Source: an uncultured Eubacteriales bacterium
Lineage (GTDB): Bacteria > Bacillota > Clostridia > Oscillospirales > CAG-272
Assembly (NCBI GenBank): GCA_934433485.1
Contig: CAKRZR010000004.1
Coordinates: forward strand, 1-64,000
DNA: 64,000 bases
Reading direction: 5' to 3'
Below, piece by piece: positions 8,650 through 17,837 of the stretch. The notes beneath the pieces are model-generated. The model saw nothing but the letters and a program-made list of their open reading frames with translations. It had not been told where the DNA came from and made no database searches. A program made the translations under genes and the position numbers. Each line of letters opens with the position of its first letter. Positions within the stretch are counted from its first letter, which is position 1.

Positions 8650-9180
8650 ATGCCCAGCGAGAAAATTTTAGAGCAGAAGAAAGCCGTTGTGGAAGCCCTT
8701 GCCGAAAAGATGGGTCGCGCCGCATCCGGTGTTCTGGTCAAATATCAGGGTATTACTGTGGATGACGACACCAAGCTTCGTGCCGCAATGCGCGCTGCCG
8801 GTGTAGAATATACAGTAATCAAGAATACGCTGATCGGTAAGGCATGCGACAAGGTCGGCTTCGACGGACTGAAGTCTCACCTCGAAGGCATGAACGCCAT
8901 CGCCATCAGCTTTGAAGATCCGATCGCTCCCGCAAAGATCCTGAAGGAATATGCGGACAAGATCGAAACGTTTGAAATTCGCGGCGGCTTCCTCGACGGC
9001 GCTGTTGTAGACAACAAGACCGTTGAAGAACTGGCTGCGATTCCGCCGAAGGAAGTCCTCATCGGCAAGCTGCTCGGCAGCATCCAAGGACCTCTGTACG
9101 GTCTGGCTTGCGGCTTACAGGCCATCATCGACAAGTCCGGTGAAGCACCTGCCGCAGAAGAAGCTCCTGCCGCTGAATAA
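8650..9180 (+). CDS. rplJ: 50S ribosomal protein L10
   Basis: The 176-residue L10 has the N-terminal rRNA-binding domain (EKILEQKKAVVEALAEKM, then VKYQGITVDDDTKLR) and a C-terminal helix for L7/L12 docking ending in AEEAPAAE. L10 anchors the L7/L12 stalk that recruits translation GTPases. ATG 8650 follows AAAGGAGG by nine bases; in-frame upstream codons would overlap the leader. It is co-transcribed with rplL 67 bp downstream and controlled by the L10 leader. Upstream rplK/rplA and downstream rpoB are absent here, so the usual ribosomal cluster is broken up. Confidence 0.97.
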   Translation: MPSEKILEQKKAVVEALAEKMGRAASGVLVKYQGITVDDDTKLRAAMRAAGVEYTVIKNTLIGKACDKVGFDGLKSHLEGMNAIAISFEDPIAPAKILKEYADKIETFEIRGGFLDGAVVDNKTVEELAAIPPKEVLIGKLLGSIQGPLYGLACGLQAIIDKSGEAPAAEEAPAAE

Positions 9181-9247
9181 GCATAGACTGCTTTTCCGGC
9201 AACACAAATCATCATAAAAATAAACCAATTACATGGAGGATACAAAA

Positions 9248-9625
9248 ATGGCATCTGAAAAGACCACTCAGATTCTTGATCAGATCAAGGCTCTTACCAT
9301 TCTGGAACTGGCTGACCTCGTAAAGGCAATCGAAGAAGAATTCGGCGTATCCGCTGCTCCTGTAGCTGTTGCTGCCGGCGCTGCTGGTGCTGCTGCTCCC
9401 GCTGCTGAAGAAAAGACCGAATTTGACGTTGTTCTGAAGTCCTTCGGCGCAAAGAAGCTCGACGTTATCAAGGTTGTTCGTGAACTCACCGGTCTCGGCC
9501 TGAAGGAAGCTAAGGAAGCCGTAGAAGGCGCTCCGAAGACCCTGAAGGAAGGCGCATCCAAGGAAGACGCTGAAGCTATGAAGGAAAAGCTGGTTGCTGC
9601 CGGCGCCGAAGTAGAAATCAAGTAA
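9248..9625 (+). CDS. rplL: 50S ribosomal protein L7/L12
   Basis: The 125-residue stalk protein has an N-terminal dimerisation helix (TQILDQIKALTILELADLVKAIEEEFGV), an Ala/Gly-rich hinge and the C-terminal factor-binding domain (EFDVVLKSFGAKKLDVIKVVRELTGLGLKEAKEAVEGAPK, given here as the recognised region only in part). TGGAGG precedes ATG 9248. It ends the two-gene operon; a terminator follows. A kinase gene rather than rpoB comes next. Confidence 0.97.
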   Translation: MASEKTTQILDQIKALTILELADLVKAIEEEFGVSAAPVAVAAGAAGAAAPAAEEKTEFDVVLKSFGAKKLDVIKVVRELTGLGLKEAKEAVEGAPKTLKEGASKEDAEAMKEKLVAAGAEVEIK

Positions 9626-9673
9626 TTTCTGCGCACCCGATTTCGCGAAATTCCTTTCGTTCAATGACCCAGA

Positions 9674-9706
9674 ACAGGCATCGTGTTTCCACGGTGTCTG
9701 TTTTTT
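9674..9706 (+). terminator. Terminator of the rplJ-rplL operon
   Basis: ACAGGCATCGTG (9674-9685) pairs with CACGGTGTCTGT (9690-9701) using two wobble pairs, followed by six T residues. Confidence 0.85.
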
Positions 9707-9753
9707 GGTAGAGCGGATGTGTAAAATTTAATCATAAAGAGGTGTAAAATTCC

Positions 9754-10599
9754 ATGAAACAAAAACGCGTCGTTACCATTCAGGACATATCCTGCTTCGG
9801 CAAATGCTCTCTGACCGTCGCCCTGCCGCTCTTGTCCGCGATGGGGGTGGAATGTGCCGTGATTCCGACCGCGGTGCTGTCCACGCATAGCGGCGGCTTC
9901 ACCGGATGGACATTCCGGGATCTGACTGAAGATATCGAGCCGATCTTCCGCCATTGGCAGAAGGAAAAACTGGAATTTGATGGACTATATACCGGATATC
10001 TCGCGTCTCCGGAGCAGGCGGCACAAATTGAGACATTTATCGATGCGTTTCATCCGTCTCTTGTCTTTGTCGACCCAGCCATGGCAGACAACGGAAAGCT
10101 CTATCCCGGACTGCCGGAATCCCTTGTGCCCGCCATGCGCCATCTCGTGTCCATCGCGGATATCGCCGTGCCAAACATCACAGAAGCATCGCTGCTCACC
10201 GGTATTCCGTATCGTGCGCCGCTGACATATGATCGCGCGTATATCGAGAAGCAGCTTCACGCGTTGTGCGGTCTTGGTGTGAAAAAGGCTGCGATCACCG
10301 GGGTCCGCACAGAGGGAAGTGATCGGGAGGGGATCTGTCTTATGGATTCCGCGACCGGCGGGATCGTCACGTATGATACGCTGCATCTGCCTGTTTCATG
10401 CCACGGCACCGGCGACGTGTACGCCAGCGTGCTTTTTGGCTGCCTGATCCGCGGCATGTCCGATTACGATTCCATCCGCATTGCCGCGGAAACCACCGTT
10501 TGTGCCATCCGCGCCACCATGAACGATCCCGATCACTGGTACGGTGTGCGTTTTGAGGACGCGATCCCGACACTGCTGCGCGAGATCGGTTTGGTCTGA
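9754..10599 (+). CDS. Pyridoxamine/pyridoxal kinase
   Basis: The 281-residue ribokinase-like enzyme begins VVTIQDISCFGKCSLTVALPLLSAMG, the signature of the PdxY/PdxK-like pyridoxamine kinases of Clostridia. It carries the ATP/anion-hole region CHGTGDVYASVLFG with the catalytic Asp in GTGD. It phosphorylates vitamin B6 vitamers to PLP/PMP precursors in the cytoplasm. AAAGAGGTG lies upstream of ATG. It stands alone between two terminators, so its promoter must lie in the short 9706-9753 gap or it relies on readthrough. Confidence 0.9.
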   Translation: MKQKRVVTIQDISCFGKCSLTVALPLLSAMGVECAVIPTAVLSTHSGGFTGWTFRDLTEDIEPIFRHWQKEKLEFDGLYTGYLASPEQAAQIETFIDAFHPSLVFVDPAMADNGKLYPGLPESLVPAMRHLVSIADIAVPNITEASLLTGIPYRAPLTYDRAYIEKQLHALCGLGVKKAAITGVRTEGSDREGICLMDSATGGIVTYDTLHLPVSCHGTGDVYASVLFGCLIRGMSDYDSIRIAAETTVCAIRATMNDPDHWYGVRFEDAIPTLLREIGLV

Positions 10600-10614
10600 A
10601 AAATCGGAGAAAAG

Positions 10615-10655
10615 AAAGACGTGTTGCCTTCCAAAAAGGGCAGCACGTCTTTTTT
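10615..10655 (+). terminator. Terminator after pyridoxamine kinase
   Basis: AAAGACGTGTTGCC (10615-10628) pairs with GGCAGCACGTCTTT (from 10639), followed by a T-run to 10655. The A-run on the other side may also terminate the convergent GH4 gene. Confidence 0.88.
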
Positions 10656-10682
10656 ATGTGCGGATTCACATATGAATCGGTA

Positions 10683-11996
10683 TTATTCCTTGTAATCGCC
10701 TAAAAAGTCTGCGTTTTTCGCAAACAGCTCATCTGTCATATCGCGGATCTCCTGTAGGCTGCACACCGCGGAGGTCAGCGGATCCATGCAGACGGCGTGG
10801 AATACCTTGCGGCGGTCTTTCTCCATTGCGGCTTCCACGACCAGGTTTTCCATCCGCGCCGTGGTGTTCACGAGAATTGCCAGATGTGCCGGCATTGCGC
10901 CGACCTGCATATTGCGGAACCCGGAACGATCCGCGTATACAGGAATCTCTACACACGCGTCCTCCGGCAGATTCGTGATCGATCCGTGGTTGAGGACATT
11001 GCCGTTGAACACAAACGGCGTGTGATCGCCGATGGTTGCATTGAAAATGTTGGAGGCGTATTCACCGCTGCGGTGCGGATCGACCGTCGCATCGTTCAGC
11101 CAATCGGTGAATTCCTTGCGCCAATCCCGCTTCAGTCGACTGTTCAGTGAAAACGCGTATTCGCCGGGATTCCAGTTCGTGCCGTGCGTGCAGTATTTTT
11201 CGATGAGATCCGGACGCTTGCGGAACCACTGATTGTACTCGGAATTGTGTCCGCTCGATTCGGTGACATAATAATCGAGGTGGCGAAGCATTTCGTTCCG
11301 GACGATCTCCTTGTTGTAGTATTCCGGTTCCTCGATCTTCTTGCGCAGCACCGGATACAGATCTACACCGTCCCGCTCCAATTTCAGATAGAACGCCTGG
11401 TGGTTCACACCTGCGCAGAGATAGTCGATCTCCGCTGCGGGGATTCCAAGCCAGTCTGCCAGCATCGCGATCGTTCCCTGTACGCTGTGACACAGTCCAG
11501 TGATGTTAACCTTTGTGCAGGTCTGCATCGCATTGCAGAGCATCGACATGGGATTCGTGTAGTTGAGGAATACCGCGTTCGGGCAGTATTTTTCAATATC
11601 GTGGCAAATATCGAGCATCAGCGGAATGTTGCGCAGCGCACGGAATATGCCGGATACGCTCCGCGTGTCGCCGATGTTCGTGTCCACGCCGTACTTTTTG
11701 GGAATCTCAATGTCGTGCCGCCAGATGTTGATGTCGCCGTTGAAAACCGTACAGAGCACGCCGTCCGCGCCTTCCAACGCCGTTTTTCGATCGAGTGTAG
11801 CGGTGATTTTCGCGCCGCCACCCATTGCGCTGTTGATCTTTTCGACCACCCTGGTGATGAGCGAGAGCCGCTCCGGGTTTATGTCCATGAGCGCGATCTC
11901 CGCGTCCGCAAATGCCGGGAATGTCAGAAGATCCCGCACGAGATTGCGCGTAAAGACAAAGCTGCCCGCGCCGATAAACGCAAATTTTCTTGCCAT
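10683..11996 (-). CDS. melA: GH4 family alpha-galactosidase (NAD- and Mn-dependent)
   Basis: The 437-residue protein has the GH4 arrangement. An N-terminal Rossmann NAD site (FAFIGAGSFVF, residues 5-15) is followed by the family stretch LNYTNPMSM (144-152), the metal ligands C169-H170 (GLCHSVQGT) and H199 in AGVNHQAF. The CHSVQGT form and the DxNxGDTRS region point to the MelA alpha-galactosidase subgroup, not the 6-phospho-glycosidases. It cleaves melibiose or raffinose-type alpha-galactosides by a redox elimination mechanism in the cytoplasm. It has its own promoter (12046-12074). No transporter is adjacent. The alpha-glucosidase/glucuronidase subgroups are less likely alternatives. Confidence 0.87.
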   Translation of the reverse strand: MARKFAFIGAGSFVFTRNLVRDLLTFPAFADAEIALMDINPERLSLITRVVEKINSAMGGGAKITATLDRKTALEGADGVLCTVFNGDINIWRHDIEIPKKYGVDTNIGDTRSVSGIFRALRNIPLMLDICHDIEKYCPNAVFLNYTNPMSMLCNAMQTCTKVNITGLCHSVQGTIAMLADWLGIPAAEIDYLCAGVNHQAFYLKLERDGVDLYPVLRKKIEEPEYYNKEIVRNEMLRHLDYYVTESSGHNSEYNQWFRKRPDLIEKYCTHGTNWNPGEYAFSLNSRLKRDWRKEFTDWLNDATVDPHRSGEYASNIFNATIGDHTPFVFNGNVLNHGSITNLPEDACVEIPVYADRSGFRNMQVGAMPAHLAILVNTTARMENLVVEAAMEKDRRKVFHAVCMDPLTSAVCSLQEIRDMTDELFAKNADFLGDYKE

Positions 11997-12045
11997 TTTG
12001 TCCTCCGATTGTACGCCGATTTCCTACGGTGCATTGATTACCTAT

Positions 12046-12074
12046 AGTATAATCGATATACGTTTGGATTGCAA
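12046..12074 (-). promoter_or_regulatory. Promoter of the GH4 gene
   Basis: On the minus strand TTGCAA (12069-12074), 17 bp and TATACT (12046-12051). It lies about 50 bp before the start codon. Confidence 0.75.
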
Positions 12075-12141
12075 GGGGAGAAGCGCGATCAAGTGCCGAA
12101 AAATATATGCGTAAAATGTGCAAAGTGCCGATGCATTTCTG

Positions 12142-12822
12142 TCAGTTTTCCCGCGGCGTGCCGTTTTCCATCGTGAACACACGATCCGCCAACGGAAGCA
12201 GAGATGGGTCGTGCGTCACCATGACGATCGTCTGAGAAAATTCCCGCTGTGCCTTTTTGAGAAGCGCCATCAGCTCCGCTGCGGTGTTCTTGTCGAGATT
12301 TCCGGTCGGTTCATCGGCAAACAGTACCGCCGGATGGGTGATCATCGCGCGTGCCACAGCGACCCGCTGACATTCGCCGCCGGACATCTCCGAGGGCAGA
12401 TGGTGGAGCCGCTCTGTGATCGCGAGCGTTTCGCACAGTTCGCGGAAATATCGTTCATCCACAGCTCTGCCGCCAATGCTCATCGGCGCACAGATATTTT
12501 CCGCCGCGGTCAGAATGGGCAGAAGATTGTAATTCTGGAAGACAAAGCCGATCTTCTCATTCCGCAGGCGCGCCGATTCGCGATCGTTCGTGCCGGTCAG
12601 CGATACGCCGTCGATCCAGACCTCCCCGGTGCTCGGTGTATCGAAGCCGGAGAGAATGTTGAGCAGCGTCGATTTGCCGGAGCCGGATCTGCCGCACAGC
12701 ATCACAAATTCCCCGCGCCGCACCGACAGGGACACTTCCCGCAGCGCGTAGATCGTCGTCTCCCCTTGCAGATAGAGCTTGCTCACCCCGCTGCAGCGCA
12801 GAATCACGTCGTTTTGTTCCAT
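12142..12822 (-). CDS. ABC transporter ATPase, MacB/LolD type
   Basis: The 226-residue ATPase has Walker A CGRSGSGKST, Q-loop FVFQNYNLLP, signature MSGGECQRVAVARA, Walker B AVLFADEPTGNLD and H-loop VMVTHDP. The family pairs with FtsX-fold permeases in lipoprotein, peptide or antibiotic mechanotransport. The start ATG (12820-12822) has AAAGGAG upstream; earlier in-frame codons lack a site. Its likely permease is the FtsX gene at 15582-17807 on the same strand, but three unrelated genes lie between them and the ATPase comes last, which is unusual. Confidence 0.9.
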   Translation of the reverse strand: MEQNDVILRCSGVSKLYLQGETTIYALREVSLSVRRGEFVMLCGRSGSGKSTLLNILSGFDTPSTGEVWIDGVSLTGTNDRESARLRNEKIGFVFQNYNLLPILTAAENICAPMSIGGRAVDERYFRELCETLAITERLHHLPSEMSGGECQRVAVARAMITHPAVLFADEPTGNLDKNTAAELMALLKKAQREFSQTIVMVTHDPSLLPLADRVFTMENGTPREN

Positions 12823-12989
12823 ACCATCGCTCCTTTCGTTTGGTACTTGCCTGTCCAAAATCCAGTTATTTGCATGAAAAACGCATTTTATCTGTTCGAT
12901 AAATTGGAATTTATCATCAATATCTCTGAAATCCCTATGTTTCAGGGCGTTTTGCGTGTCCAATACCCTAACCGTATGTGCTTTCTCTT

Positions 12990-13760
12990 TTATAGCTTTC
13001 TTGCCTTAAACAAAACGGAAATGGGCAGCATTTTTGCTTTTTTCGCTTTGTCGCTGATATTTCCTTCTGCGTGCATTGTCGCCTCGTCGGTCTGCTCCAC
13101 CATTTGCTCAATCGCAAATCCCGCTTTCGCCAAAGCGTTTACATAGGTGGATATTTTTCGGTTACACAGCAGAATCTCACTGCCGTCCACCGGCATTCTG
13201 AAGTATGACTCATCAAAATAGCTTTTGTTCATCACCAGGGTATTGTTTTGAATCACATCTTTGCGTTCCTCGCAAGACCAGGCAATGCAGTAATTGAGTG
13301 TATGATGCCAACTGAAAATGAAGATACCATCTTTTTTCAGGTACGATGCGATCTTCTGGAAAGTACCGTCCAAATCAGTCGTCCATCCGATACCATATAT
13401 CGAGTATACGAAATCGAAATACTCTTTTGGAATATCCATATCCGCCTCCATCGGAGAACAGACAAAATGCGCCGTGTAACCGTTTTCACGCAAATACCGT
13501 CTTGCGTTTTCAAGCTGTTTATGAGAAAGATCAACACCCCATAATTCTCCGGCATTTCTATCTGCAAGATATTTCAGAGAATGACCGCTGCCACAGCAAA
13601 TCTCAAGCATTTTCTTTCCCGAAACATCACCGAACAGGTGTAATTCCTCCTCAGTTACAAAGTGTACGCCATATGTGGGAAGCGCAGTCGTGCCAAACCA
13701 CAGATCAGCATATGTATCCCAGTAATGCTTATTTGTTTTTAATATTTCTTCTCTATTCAT
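12990..13760 (-). CDS. Class I SAM-dependent methyltransferase
   Basis: The 256-residue protein has motif I LEICCGSGHSLKYLA (SAM binding) and the acidic loop GVDLSHKQLENAR. The post-I region FDFVYSIYGIGW and the segment FSWHHTLNYCIAW follow the pattern of small-molecule methyltransferases common in Firmicutes. The gene is clearly AT-richer than the flanking ABC ATPase and SLH genes, consistent with separate acquisition. ATG 13760 has a weak upstream site. The substrate is unknown. Its position between an ABC ATPase and its likely permease may reflect an insertion. Confidence 0.85.
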   Translation of the reverse strand: MNREEILKTNKHYWDTYADLWFGTTALPTYGVHFVTEEELHLFGDVSGKKMLEICCGSGHSLKYLADRNAGELWGVDLSHKQLENARRYLRENGYTAHFVCSPMEADMDIPKEYFDFVYSIYGIGWTTDLDGTFQKIASYLKKDGIFIFSWHHTLNYCIAWSCEERKDVIQNNTLVMNKSYFDESYFRMPVDGSEILLCNRKISTYVNALAKAGFAIEQMVEQTDEATMHAEGNISDKAKKAKMLPISVLFKARKL

Positions 13761-13887
13761 TTCTCTTTCCTACTTGTATTTGTATCGTACAGCTCTGACA
13801 TAGCCAAACGATTTCACTTGTCTGTCAATACGCAACTACAATAACGGGTAATAGCTGTCTGAGATTTTGAATGTCTCAAATTCATGT

Positions 13888-14928
13888 TTACTTTTTGTAA
13901 CGGGTCATCATATAATCGGCGCTTTTTACGTCGTCCCACGACAGGGTTCTGCCCCAGTGAATCGAATGATTGAAATTGCCCTCTGCGATTGTCACACCAT
14001 TCGCGTCGGTTTCGATCACTATCACCGAGTGCGAGTCGCCGTTCATGCGCAGGATGTCGCCCACGCGCACGGTATTTTCAGCGTCGGACAGGTCGTAAAC
14101 CTGTCTTGCCGGAAGATCGCCGAACGCCGCGTCGCTGAGAAGAAAAGCGAAGCCAGCGCAGCCGTAGCCACCCGAGAAAATCCCGCCTTTCCATTCATAG
14201 TAGTCAGCGTTCGTCCACGACATTCCCTCGGGGTAATCCGACTTCAGCGCGAGCATCGCTGTCGCTATGTCGTTCTCCGAGAGGGCGTCGTATTTTTCGT
14301 TCTGTTCGGTCAGTTTTTCCGAGACGAGCGTTATCAGCTCCGCAGCGAAAGCTCTCGTCGCGGGGGAATCGGGGTAGAGAACTCCGTCACCGCGATGCCC
14401 GTGGACATATCCCGCACCGGTCATTGTCATAACGTCGTCGGAAGCCCAATCTGACAAATTGCCTATATACGTTAGTGACGCTGTGTTCCAATCGAGCACA
14501 ATGCCCATCACGTCGCAGAAACGCCGCACAATCACCAGCGCCTGCTCCTCGGTCACCATATCGTCCGGCGCGAAAACCGTGTCCGAATAGCCCTTCACAA
14601 TGCCGTTTTCGTCAGACCAGCCGACATACGGCGTGTACCACTGCCCGTCCGGAACGTCCGAAAAACGCGAGGATGCCGACAGTTCCACTTCGATTCCGGC
14701 GGTTCTGCCGAGGATTGTCACGAACATCGCGCGGGTCATTGGTGTGTCTGGCTCAAAGGTTGTCGCGGATGTTCCATTGAAAATGCTATTTTCATTCACA
14801 TATTGCACGTATTTATAGTAATGATCCCCCGCCGGAACATCGGTGAACGGGTTATTCCACGCAGCCGCCGGGAGCGTGAAGGTCACCAGAAGCAGCAGGA
14901 AAGTCAGAAACGAGATCCATCTTTTCAT
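13888..14928 (-). CDS. Secreted S-layer-homology protein with CHAP/NlpC-like amidase domain
   Basis: The 346-residue protein starts with a signal peptide (MKRWISFLTFLLLLVTFTLP, cleavage near AAA-W). Three SLH repeats follow: NPFTDVPAGDHYYKYVQYV, SRFSDVPDGQWYTPYVGW and a degenerate third. They should bind pyruvylated wall polymer. The C-terminal ~130 residues resemble a CHAP/NlpC cysteine amidase, with GGYGCAGFAFLLSDA (Cys), a linker and GDSHSVIVIE (His) then EGNFNHSIHWGR. ATG 14928 follows AAAGGAG. It is probably a wall-bound peptidoglycan hydrolase. The promoter was not clear; a terminator for the upstream VOC gene lies between. Confidence 0.85.
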   Translation of the reverse strand: MKRWISFLTFLLLLVTFTLPAAAWNNPFTDVPAGDHYYKYVQYVNENSIFNGTSATTFEPDTPMTRAMFVTILGRTAGIEVELSASSRFSDVPDGQWYTPYVGWSDENGIVKGYSDTVFAPDDMVTEEQALVIVRRFCDVMGIVLDWNTASLTYIGNLSDWASDDVMTMTGAGYVHGHRGDGVLYPDSPATRAFAAELITLVSEKLTEQNEKYDALSENDIATAMLALKSDYPEGMSWTNADYYEWKGGIFSGGYGCAGFAFLLSDAAFGDLPARQVYDLSDAENTVRVGDILRMNGDSHSVIVIETDANGVTIAEGNFNHSIHWGRTLSWDDVKSADYMMTRYKK

Positions 14929-15008
14929 TACTATATTCTCCTTTTTAACGTCAAAAGCTTCACGGCACTGTTTGTACCATGAGGAACTGTTTGCTTCTTC
15001 AGCCGATG

Positions 15009-15037
15009 AAAACGACCGGGATGCGCGCCGCGGTCGT
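15009..15037 (-). terminator. Terminator after the VOC gene
   Basis: The minus-strand arms ACGACCG (15031-15037) and CGGTCGT (15012-15018) flank a 12-nt loop, followed by TTTT. Confidence 0.55.
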
Positions 15038-15058
15038 CCTCTCGCAGATAACAATGTA

Positions 15059-15409
15059 TTATGTGGATATCCACCAGCACACGCCGTATTTATCAATAAC
15101 CGTGGCACAGCATTTGCTCCATGGAAGCTCTCCGATGGGTTCTATAATGACTCCTCCATCGCTCAACACCCGAAAAGCATTGTAAACAGCTTCTTCTGTT
15201 CCCATTTCAAAAACATTGAAAGTCATGGTTTCCCACTTGTATTTGTGTACTATGTTTATATAACACGGATTTTTTGCTTCAGCCAATGCCAGAAAACCTT
15301 CTCCGTTTACAGACAGCTCGCAGTGTTCATAAGCAGTTTTTATCCCACGGGTTATTTCCGCGCCAAAAGTCCTGCGATATGTTTCAGCCGCTTTAAAACT
15401 GTTTTCCAT
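15059..15409 (-). CDS. VOC-superfamily (PhnB-like) protein
   Basis: The 116-residue protein has the pattern of PhnB-type glyoxalase-fold proteins: KAAETYRRTFGAEI at the start, then GGVIIEPIGELPWSKCCATVIDKYGVCWWI at the end in two overlapping family motifs. Family members begin with about ten more residues that form the first beta-strand. Here the ATG (15407-15409) has no good ribosome site, and the frame continues upstream without a start, so the N-terminus may be truncated. No substrate can be assigned. Confidence 0.7.
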   Translation of the reverse strand: MENSFKAAETYRRTFGAEITRGIKTAYEHCELSVNGEGFLALAEAKNPCYINIVHKYKWETMTFNVFEMGTEEAVYNAFRVLSDGGVIIEPIGELPWSKCCATVIDKYGVCWWIST

Positions 15410-15581
15410 ATACTTGTGTATAATTCTTCCTTGCGACCTCTTTCGAAAGATTTGAAATCAAAGCAGTTCATTCGTGCATTTGTAGTTGATGCCGCCATCG
15501 TTTATACACGCAAGCTCCTTTCTCTGGGTGGGTTCCAACCAAAGCAATGTAGGAGCATCACCCTATGCTGCTTATACGGAC

Positions 15582-17807
15582 TCAGTTGCCTCGGATCGAT
15601 TCCATAAGTGACCGGCCAAGCATCTTTTTTCCCGTTCTCCGTCCGGCAAGATACGCGGCGCCGAGATACAGAACCGCCAGAATCCCCACCGCCGCGAGAT
15701 CGCCGATGAGATAACCTGCAAGCAGTTTCGCCCCCTGGAAATAGAGCCCGTTTGAGAATGGTTTTTGGGCGAACCCCACACCGTCGTCCATTATGCAGGA
15801 CAATATCACCAGCAGCGGATACAGCGCCGGCAGAAACCGCGCGATCGGCAGGCACCCGAATCCCGTGATCTGTCCGGACAGCGCCGCTTTCTCCACACCC
15901 ATCGCGCGCAGCGTAGCAAATTCGCTCTCCCGCCGGGACAGATCGAACGCGGTCACAGAGGCGATCACCGCGGCGGCGCAGAGGAGGAGATAGAAGGTCT
16001 GTATGAGAATAAACAGCTCAAAAAACGTGTCCTTGATCTCCGTGATCTGGTTCTCGTAATACGCATTTGTCACCGTGTACGGGCGTTCCATATGGTCGTG
16101 CAGATACCGCTCGTGCTCGTTCTGGTACACGCGGTCATAGCCGAGGAACCGCTCGATCTCTGCCACCGTATCCTCCGGGGACTGTACAGTCGTATCGGCA
16201 AGCACATTCACAAATGCGTCGAATCGCGGTGCGGTGGTTCCGTACAGGGAACAGTACACATCCGAACCGATGAAAATGGTATATTCGTACCCGCGGAACT
16301 GATTTTCCCGTCCGTCAATCGTCTCGTCCTTTTTCTCGATCACAGCTTCCACTGTCCCATATCCGTCCACGGAAAGACGGATCGTGTCCCCGCTGTTTCC
16401 CGGAAAATCCGCACAGACCCAGACAGCGCCCGGCGATGGCATATCCCGCAGAGCAGCCGTGGTGTTTACACACAGTGCGGGATAGGATGCGCCGTTTACC
16501 CGCACCGTCACATATTTCGGACACATGGCGGTATTCTCCGGCAAAAAGGAAAACGAACGGGCATACAGGCGCGACACACCGGGTAAGGCAGCCAAGTCCT
16601 CGAGAAGATTGGTTGAGGTCCCTTCCTCTTTATTGCTTTCCAGGCGATACACATATACCTCGTTTTCCGCAAGCGGGATATTTTTCACCTTTCCTCTGGT
16701 CATGCGCATGGTGAGAAAAACGGAGAAGATCAGTCCGGGAAACAACACGAGCAGCAGGCATAGAACCGCGGTGCGCGTGAGCTTTTTCCGGTTCCGCTTT
16801 CGCCACAGCGTCTCATATCGCTTGAGTCCCCCACCGTTCAGGAATTTCCCGTCGCTCTTTTCCACATACGAGATTTCCTCCGCGGCGCCATGGGACAGCT
16901 CCGTGACCGTTTTCTGCCGGAACATCCGGGTGCAGAGAAAGATCGCAATAAACACTGCAAGGGACCAGACCACCCACAGAAAAGCAATGGTCCCCCACGG
17001 GATTCCGAGATAAAGCACTGTGTTGCCATGGTAATCGGGGAACAGCTTTGTCGTCAGATGGCAGATCAGCGCCATAGTGCCGACGGACAGTCCGAGCGAC
17101 GGGAAGAAGGACAGCGTGAGGATCGCGTTTGCCTGCCCGAACTGGATCTGGCGCAGGGTGCGCATCGTCATTCCCATGCCGCGCAGCACCGCGTATTCCT
17201 TTGCCGATTGCGCGAGCTTCATCCGGTAGAGAAAGACCGTCACGGCAAAGATCATCCCGGCAGACAGGAATGAGAGCAGAAGCATCGACGGCTGAAAGAG
17301 CGACTCAGACAGAGCACTCAGATATTGCGCGTTGACAAGCATACTGGTGCGCAAGCCGTCCACACCGTGAAAATGCAATGTAGTTTTTGCGGCTTTGTAT
17401 ACGCCATTGCGTTCCCACAGCCCCATCTGCGTGAGCGTGTCACAGAGTGACTGACATATGGAATGCACGTCGTGATCCTTCTCCGGCACGAGCGTCACAT
17501 AGGCGGTATAGATTCCGTATCCGTCCGCCACCGCTTCGACCGCCTGTACATCCTCCTCGGCGCGCAGGACCGTGATCTCCGCGTCGGTCAGCTCCGGCAG
17601 GATCCACTGCGTATTCACTTTATAATACAGAATATCGCTCTGTATCCGGCTCTCGGTATAGAGGAGCAGATTGAACAGTAAGAGCATCACTCCGAAATAA
17701 ATGCAGAACATCGGCAGATACGTGCGCGGACGGCGACGCATCTCACGCAGGGCGAGAAAGCGCGGGAAGGATCGGATCGCGGGACATTTCGCGGCAGTGG
17801 CAGACAT
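15582..17807 (-). CDS. FtsX-like ABC transporter permease
   Basis: The 741-residue protein has two FtsX modules. An N-terminal TM helix (about residues 30-50) precedes a ~120-residue extracellular loop. Three helices follow (around 175-300), with the cytoplasmic motif EYAVLRGMGM. The second module has a TM, a large extracellular domain and three C-terminal helices with the matching motif EFATLRAMGV. The duplicated EYxxLRxMG signature is diagnostic. AAAGGAGCG positions the start at 17807, not at the upstream ATG 17837. It probably works with the ATPase at 12142-12822. The substrate is unknown; lipoprotein release or antimicrobial peptide export are typical. Confidence 0.88.
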   Translation of the reverse strand: MSATAAKCPAIRSFPRFLALREMRRRPRTYLPMFCIYFGVMLLLFNLLLYTESRIQSDILYYKVNTQWILPELTDAEITVLRAEEDVQAVEAVADGYGIYTAYVTLVPEKDHDVHSICQSLCDTLTQMGLWERNGVYKAAKTTLHFHGVDGLRTSMLVNAQYLSALSESLFQPSMLLLSFLSAGMIFAVTVFLYRMKLAQSAKEYAVLRGMGMTMRTLRQIQFGQANAILTLSFFPSLGLSVGTMALICHLTTKLFPDYHGNTVLYLGIPWGTIAFLWVVWSLAVFIAIFLCTRMFRQKTVTELSHGAAEEISYVEKSDGKFLNGGGLKRYETLWRKRNRKKLTRTAVLCLLLVLFPGLIFSVFLTMRMTRGKVKNIPLAENEVYVYRLESNKEEGTSTNLLEDLAALPGVSRLYARSFSFLPENTAMCPKYVTVRVNGASYPALCVNTTAALRDMPSPGAVWVCADFPGNSGDTIRLSVDGYGTVEAVIEKKDETIDGRENQFRGYEYTIFIGSDVYCSLYGTTAPRFDAFVNVLADTTVQSPEDTVAEIERFLGYDRVYQNEHERYLHDHMERPYTVTNAYYENQITEIKDTFFELFILIQTFYLLLCAAAVIASVTAFDLSRRESEFATLRAMGVEKAALSGQITGFGCLPIARFLPALYPLLVILSCIMDDGVGFAQKPFSNGLYFQGAKLLAGYLIGDLAAVGILAVLYLGAAYLAGRRTGKKMLGRSLMESIRGN

Positions 17808-17837
17808 GGTGACGCTCCTTTCCAATTTTGTAACCAT

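Noticed and set aside
15410..15470. Frameshifted N-terminus of the VOC protein upstream
   Set aside because: No reading frame upstream gives the expected first beta-strand, so I only report a short start.
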